From Arthrobacter antibioticus (lineage in GTDB: Bacteria > Actinomycetota > Actinomycetes > Actinomycetales > Micrococcaceae): a DNA stretch of 64,000 nt. Position 1 is the first letter of the stretch; the number at the start of each line of letters is the position of its first letter. Shown one piece after another: positions 60,831-64,000 of this stretch. The stretch spans positions 372,001 to 436,000 of the forward strand of contig NZ_JASISQ010000002.1 in the NCBI RefSeq assembly GCF_030063205.1, given 5' to 3'. The position numbers were made by a program, and so were the translations under genes. The notes below the pieces were generated by a model that was given only the letters and a program-made list of their open reading frames with translations, was not told the DNA's origin and ran no database searches.

Positions 60831-61214
60831 ATGGCTACTGTTGAAATAACCACTGAATCCTTTGGCACCACCATCGAATCAAATGACATTGTGATAGTTG
60901 ATTTTTGGGCTTCTTGGTGCCAGCCCTGTCTGCAATTTGCCCCCACCTATGAAGCGGCCTCGCAGAAACACGATGGCATTGTCTTCGGTAAGGTTGACAC
61001 CGAAGCGCAGCAGCAGCTTGCGGCCGAAGCCAATATCACCTCTATCCCGACGTTGATGGCGTTCCGGGAAAAAGTCCTGGTTTTCGCCCAGCCGGGCGCG
61101 CTGAACGGTACTCAACTTGATTCCGTCATCGACGCCGTCAAGACACTGGACATGGCAGAAGTTCACGCCGCGGTTGCTGCCAAGCAAGCCGAGAATCCCG
61201 CAGCGCAAGAATAG
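60831..61214 (+). CDS. Thioredoxin-family protein with CQPC active site
   Basis: 127 residues. Thioredoxin fold with active site WCQPC (C30, C33), the cis-proline SIPTLMAF, and a C-terminal extension of about 20 Ala-rich residues. Canonical thioredoxins have CGPC, so the redox potential may differ. It reduces protein disulfides in the cytoplasm. ATG 60831 is set by the TACCGT element. A strong hairpin follows. Confidence 0.88.
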   Translation: MATVEITTESFGTTIESNDIVIVDFWASWCQPCLQFAPTYEAASQKHDGIVFGKVDTEAQQQLAAEANITSIPTLMAFREKVLVFAQPGALNGTQLDSVIDAVKTLDMAEVHAAVAAKQAENPAAQE

Positions 61215-61264
61215 GGTTCGCACCGGCAGCGCAACTGCATGACGCTGCAATTATTTAGCTCCGC

Positions 61265-61322
61265 AACGACTAGGTGGGGTGTGGCGCTGAACAGCGCCAC
61301 ACCCCACCTAGTCGTTGTTTTT
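61265..61322 (+). terminator. Intrinsic terminator after thioredoxin
   Basis: 25-base perfect arms (61265-61289 and 61292-61316) with a two-base turn, followed by a T-rich stretch (TTGTTTTTG). Confidence 0.85.
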
Positions 61323-61330
61323 GTTAGGTG

Positions 61331-61612
61331 TTACTGGGGACGTTCCAGTTTGACTGGCTCCGCCAATAAGGCGCTCAAGGACTCGTTCAGGTCCTGCACT
61401 GCAATGCCCTTGCTGTGCTTGTCCAGGTCTTCCTCTGACGCCCACACCTCCGTCAAGACAATCTTTTCTTCCGATTCCTCGGTAATTTCGTATTGGATGC
61501 AGCCGTCTTCTTCCACCACTTGTTCAATGGCGATTTCAAGTGCAAGTTTCACACGGAAGAATTCGCCTTCATTGGGAATGAAGGTGGCCTGTAAGTTGAT
61601 GATTTCGCTCAT
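61331..61612 (-). CDS. Antibiotic-biosynthesis-monooxygenase-fold protein (putative quinol monooxygenase)
   Basis: 93 residues, ABM fold: SEIINLQATFIPNEGE at the N-terminus, EDGCIQYEITEESEEKIVL in the middle, VWASEEDLDKHSKG and then a C-terminal strand. Strong match in layout to small YgiN-like proteins that act on quinols; the activity is not assured. ATG 61612 lies six bases after TACGCT on the minus strand, so the transcript is probably leaderless. Confidence 0.8.
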   Translation of the reverse strand: MSEIINLQATFIPNEGEFFRVKLALEIAIEQVVEEDGCIQYEITEESEEKIVLTEVWASEEDLDKHSKGIAVQDLNESLSALLAEPVKLERPQ

Positions 61613-61618
61613 GAAACA

Positions 61619-61624
61619 AGCGTA
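61619..61624 (-). promoter_or_regulatory. -10 element of leaderless quinol-monooxygenase-like promoter
   Basis: Minus-strand TACGCT, six bases (TGTTTC), then ATG 61612. It lies in the 47-bp gap after the glycosylase gene. Confidence 0.6.
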
Positions 61625-61659
61625 GTCTGTGTCGCTGGCTGAACTGATGTCCCAGCAGG

Positions 61660-62613
61660 TTAGTGACGGCGGTGATCTTGGATTGTCATCCGTGGGCCAA
61701 ATGTCGGTTTGTGAAAGCCGCTCAATTGCAGCATGCGAACCACGCGCTGTCGGTGTCCTCGCCAAGGTTCCAGCAGAGCCAGCATGCCGGCATCATCCAC
61801 GGCTTTACCGGCCAGGGCCCAGCCCACATAGGCGGCCAGGTGGTAGTCACCGACGGCTACCTGATCGGCGTCGCCATGAGTGCGCTGGGTGACTTCCGCC
61901 GCAGTCCACACGCCTATACCTGGGATGCTTTGCATCTTCGCAGCAGCGTCCACGGCCGGCAACGATGCGAGCCTTTCCAAACCAGTAGCGGAGCCCGCCA
62001 CCCGCATCACGGTTGCTGAGCGCTGCGGCCCCACCCCAGCTTTGTGCCACTCCCACGACGGAATGGCTGCCCACTGAGGCGGGGTGGGAGCAACCATCAG
62101 ATCTGTTGGGATGTCCGGGTGGATACCCGAGCCTGGAGCTGGGGAGCCAAATTTGCGCACCAGTGCGGCATATCCCCGGCGAGCCTCTCGTGCTGTCACC
62201 TTTTGCTCCAGTATGGCCGGGATCAGGGCGTCAACCATGCGCCCTGTGGAGGGCAGACGCACTGCCGCATGACGCCGTCGTGCTTCCCTAATTTTGTGCG
62301 GAAGGGTGCTTGCAAACGCGTGGGAGTCGAAGTGAGACCAGTCATCGTGTGCCCCCAGCAGCCCTGGCACACCAACCAAGGCATGCTCGGCGCCGGGTCC
62401 CCACGAGCGGATGGTGAGCGTGTTGTTGTGCTGACTAATCCCGAGAGTTGCCGGGCCCGCCGGAGTGTTGGAAGCCAGCCAGGCTGTGCTGTCCGTGAGC
62501 CGGATGGTGGCGTCACCGGGGCCGCGGCCAAGGATGCCCAGAGTTTGGTGCAGTTTGTATGGACCGCCGGCATCCCAGTCCATGGTGGGTCCCGGGGTGG
62601 CTAATTCGGTCAT
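61660..62613 (-). CDS. DNA-3-methyladenine glycosylase-like (HhH-GPD) protein
   Basis: 317 residues. Helix-hairpin-helix SIPGIGVWTAAEVTQ followed by the catalytic aspartate in VAVGDYHLAAYVGW is the AlkA/HhH-GPD signature; LIPAILEQKVTAREARRGY is the first helix pair. It should excise alkylated bases. The N-terminal 100 residues are the less conserved beta domain. ATG 62613 is chosen; the frame upstream runs through the 14-bp repeats. It is likely independent of the downstream ABM-type gene. Confidence 0.85.
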   Translation of the reverse strand: MTELATPGPTMDWDAGGPYKLHQTLGILGRGPGDATIRLTDSTAWLASNTPAGPATLGISQHNNTLTIRSWGPGAEHALVGVPGLLGAHDDWSHFDSHAFASTLPHKIREARRRHAAVRLPSTGRMVDALIPAILEQKVTAREARRGYAALVRKFGSPAPGSGIHPDIPTDLMVAPTPPQWAAIPSWEWHKAGVGPQRSATVMRVAGSATGLERLASLPAVDAAAKMQSIPGIGVWTAAEVTQRTHGDADQVAVGDYHLAAYVGWALAGKAVDDAGMLALLEPWRGHRQRVVRMLQLSGFHKPTFGPRMTIQDHRRH

Positions 62614-62619
62614 GCTTCC

Positions 62620-62661
62620 ATGGTCGCATGTGCATGGTCGCATGTGCACGGTCGCCTGTGG
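62620..62661 (+). repeat. Three 14-bp tandem units upstream of the glycosylase gene
   Basis: Units at 62620, 62634 (both ATGGTCGCATGTGC) and 62648 (ACGGTCGCCTGTGG). They begin six bases outside the ATG at 62613, overlapping any promoter. Confidence 0.85.
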
Positions 62662-62826
62662 CGAGAGTTGAGCGAAGAACATCGTGAGCGTGGGCACTTC
62701 TCCTTATGGAAGTGTGACGGCGCAATGCGTAGGCCGGAGATTCCCAAGGCAGCCGCTTCAGTCCCTTCGCCGGGCCTGTTGCTAAGGGGTATCCAGTTCA
62801 GGTGGAACCTGAAAATGGTCCCGGGT

Positions 62827-63819
62827 TCACAGAGTAGGTATGACTTCTTGGCCGCACTCCGGGGCAGGCTCCGAGCTCTCGAGGCTTTTGTTCGGTTCAG
62901 CAGAGATACTCAGCGCTGTCTGGGCCAGGATTTCCCGGCAGGCCAGAATTGCCGGCCGGCTCCGACTGGCGCGCCGAGCGGCCGTGAACACCGTGCGCCG
63001 AGGGATCCCCGGCAGTTCCAACAACATCAGCGCCGGTTTCCGTCCCGTCCACATCAGATCGGGCATCAGCCCCACAGCGTTGCCGGATTCAATAAGGCGT
63101 ACCTGAGCCTGAAGATCGGCTGTTTCAAAACGCACATCGGGTTCGAATCCGGCCTGCCTGCATGCCTGTTCAGCCCAATGGCGAGAGGCGGCTCCGCGCG
63201 GCTCCATCACCCACGGTAAATCGCGGGTGTCCTCGATGCCCGTGATGGGTTCGCTGCGCAACCGTGAGACTGTTCCTTCAACTGTGGGAGAGGGCACTGC
63301 CAAACGGATGGTGTCGGTTGTTAGCAGGACCCTGTCCAGCTCGGGATGTCGGGGCGCTGCATGGCCCGGATACTGCTCTGCCACCACCATGTCGAAATCG
63401 CGGGCCCACGTTTCATAGAGTGCGGTTTCAGGCTCGCGCTGAGTCATCTCAATGCGCACTTCGGGGTAGCGCTGCGACATGGCCGTGAGCAGTTCCGGCA
63501 ACAGCGCCAACGCCGCGGATTGAAACACGGCCAGTTTCACCGTTCCAGCCACTGTTGTCAGCGAAGCGGCGATCTCTGCTTCGGCGCGCTCCAGCGACTC
63601 CACGATGTCTGCAGTATGGGCCACGAGAATTTCCGCCTGCGCCGTCAACTGCACTCGCCGACCAACTTTTCGGAGCAATTTCACCCCGGTTTCCTTCTCC
63701 AATAAGGCCAGCTGCTGGGACACGGCAGAGGGGCTGTATTGCAGGGCTATAGCCACGTCGGCGAGGGTTCCGCGGATGTGTAGTTCACGCAGTAAACGCA
63801 GCCGTCGCACGTTCAGCAA
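62827..63819 (-). CDS. LysR-family transcriptional regulator
   Basis: 330 residues. N-terminal winged helix: NVRRLRLLRELHIRGTLADV, then SPSAVSQQLALLEKETGVKL. The C-terminal effector domain starts with TVKLAVFQSAALALLPELL. TTG 63819 is taken as start (MLNVRRLRLL), with CTGGGG as a weak ribosome-binding site; 18 codons upstream of it are not typical. An inverted AATATTCAT repeat just upstream is a candidate operator, probably shared with a divergent gene beginning near the window's end. The effector is unknown. Confidence 0.85.
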   Translation of the reverse strand: MLNVRRLRLLRELHIRGTLADVAIALQYSPSAVSQQLALLEKETGVKLLRKVGRRVQLTAQAEILVAHTADIVESLERAEAEIAASLTTVAGTVKLAVFQSAALALLPELLTAMSQRYPEVRIEMTQREPETALYETWARDFDMVVAEQYPGHAAPRHPELDRVLLTTDTIRLAVPSPTVEGTVSRLRSEPITGIEDTRDLPWVMEPRGAASRHWAEQACRQAGFEPDVRFETADLQAQVRLIESGNAVGLMPDLMWTGRKPALMLLELPGIPRRTVFTAARRASRSRPAILACREILAQTALSISAEPNKSLESSEPAPECGQEVIPTL

Positions 63820-63851
63820 GGTGTACCCCAGATCAATAAGAAGAACTGTCC

Positions 63852-63891
63852 AATATTCATCAAATAACACCACTTTTCCTTAATGAATATT
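63852..63891. promoter_or_regulatory. Candidate LysR operator (inverted repeat)
   Basis: AATATTCAT (63852-63860) and its exact complement ATGAATATT (63883-63891), centre-to-centre 31 bases. It lies in the intergenic region between the LysR gene and the following gene on the plus strand. Confidence 0.45.
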
Positions 63892-63962
63892 AGTCCCATA
63901 CTGGAGCTAATAGGAACCCCGCGAAAGGCGTCACAGGCGACGCTTGGTGCGCGGTTGCACGT

Positions 63963-64000
63963 ATGAAGGCACCAGTAGAAATGAGCAATGAAACGCCATG
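63963..64000 (+). CDS. Possible start of a plus-strand gene cut by the window edge
   Basis: ATG 63963 opens a frame to the last base, encoding MKAPVEMSNETP; ATG 63981 is an in-frame alternative. No Shine-Dalgarno or clear promoter is evident. Position divergent from a LysR gene makes it a likely regulatory target, but identity cannot be told from twelve codons. Confidence 0.3.
   Translation, partial: MKAPVEMSNETP

Noticed and set aside
61265-61316. 25-bp palindrome considered as an insertion-sequence end
   Set aside because: Placed directly after a gene stop with trailing T residues and no transposase; best explained as a terminator.

Overview
The window reads as chromosomal DNA of a high-GC actinobacterium, most like Micrococcaceae (Arthrobacter sensu lato). 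The evidence is the complete menaquinone-type gene repertoire (menC, menD, menF, menG, a MenJ-like reductase), actinobacterial FprA-type ferredoxin reductases, a FurA-catalase pair and a PucR-controlled GABA locus. Base composition looks moderate for the group. No phage, IS transposase, integrase or CRISPR array was seen. This is ordinary, gene-dense chromosome with a few accessory patches.

Layout. 1-4.9 kb: 3' end of glpD, a lipid kinase, a CGNR regulator, a degraded patch with an aminoglycoside-phosphotransferase-like remnant, an MFS exporter and a PAP2 phosphatase. 4.9-15.4 kb: menaquinone biosynthesis (menC, menD, menF, menG, menJ-like, polyprenyl diphosphate synthase), interrupted by a convergent amino-acid ABC importer. 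15.4-20.8 kb: two small soluble proteins (one SMI1/KNR4-like), a TRIC channel, an ABC-2 exporter and NDH-2, the likely electron donor to the menaquinone pool. 21.2-36.2 kb: assimilatory sulfate reduction (siroheme chelatase, sulfite reductase, cysH, cysD, cysN, a sulfonate-type ABC importer, cysG, ferredoxin-NADP reductase), interrupted by a DUF559-like gene flanked by repeats, a urea transporter and a RelA/SpoT-domain protein. 36.2-40.7 kb: divergent PucR regulator and GABA/aminobutyraldehyde catabolism. 40.9-44 kb: a tandem pair of unrecognised membrane proteins sharing an N-terminal motif, then a universal stress protein. 44-49.8 kb: RarD, a second ferredoxin-NADP reductase, an APC permease, an MpaB-like oxygenase and a DUF2461 protein. 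49.9-53.4 kb: Fur-type regulator, catalase, ankyrin protein and a HIT-like unknown. 53.4-57.1 kb: HtpX-like protease, histidine phosphatase and a two-component system. 57.3-64 kb: YajQ, tRNA-Tyr, several small unknowns, thioredoxin, a quinol-monooxygenase-like protein, an AlkA-like glycosylase and a LysR regulator with a candidate operator.

The strongest window-wide signal is regulatory. At least thirteen genes begin exactly six bases downstream of a TANNNT hexamer with no Shine-Dalgarno sequence, the geometry expected of leaderless mRNAs. This pattern also corrects several start codons. The least explained structures are the DUF559 cassette with its hairpin and 42-bp direct repeats, the tandem FQPGG membrane proteins, and two unrelated 15-bp tandem repeats in and after menD.
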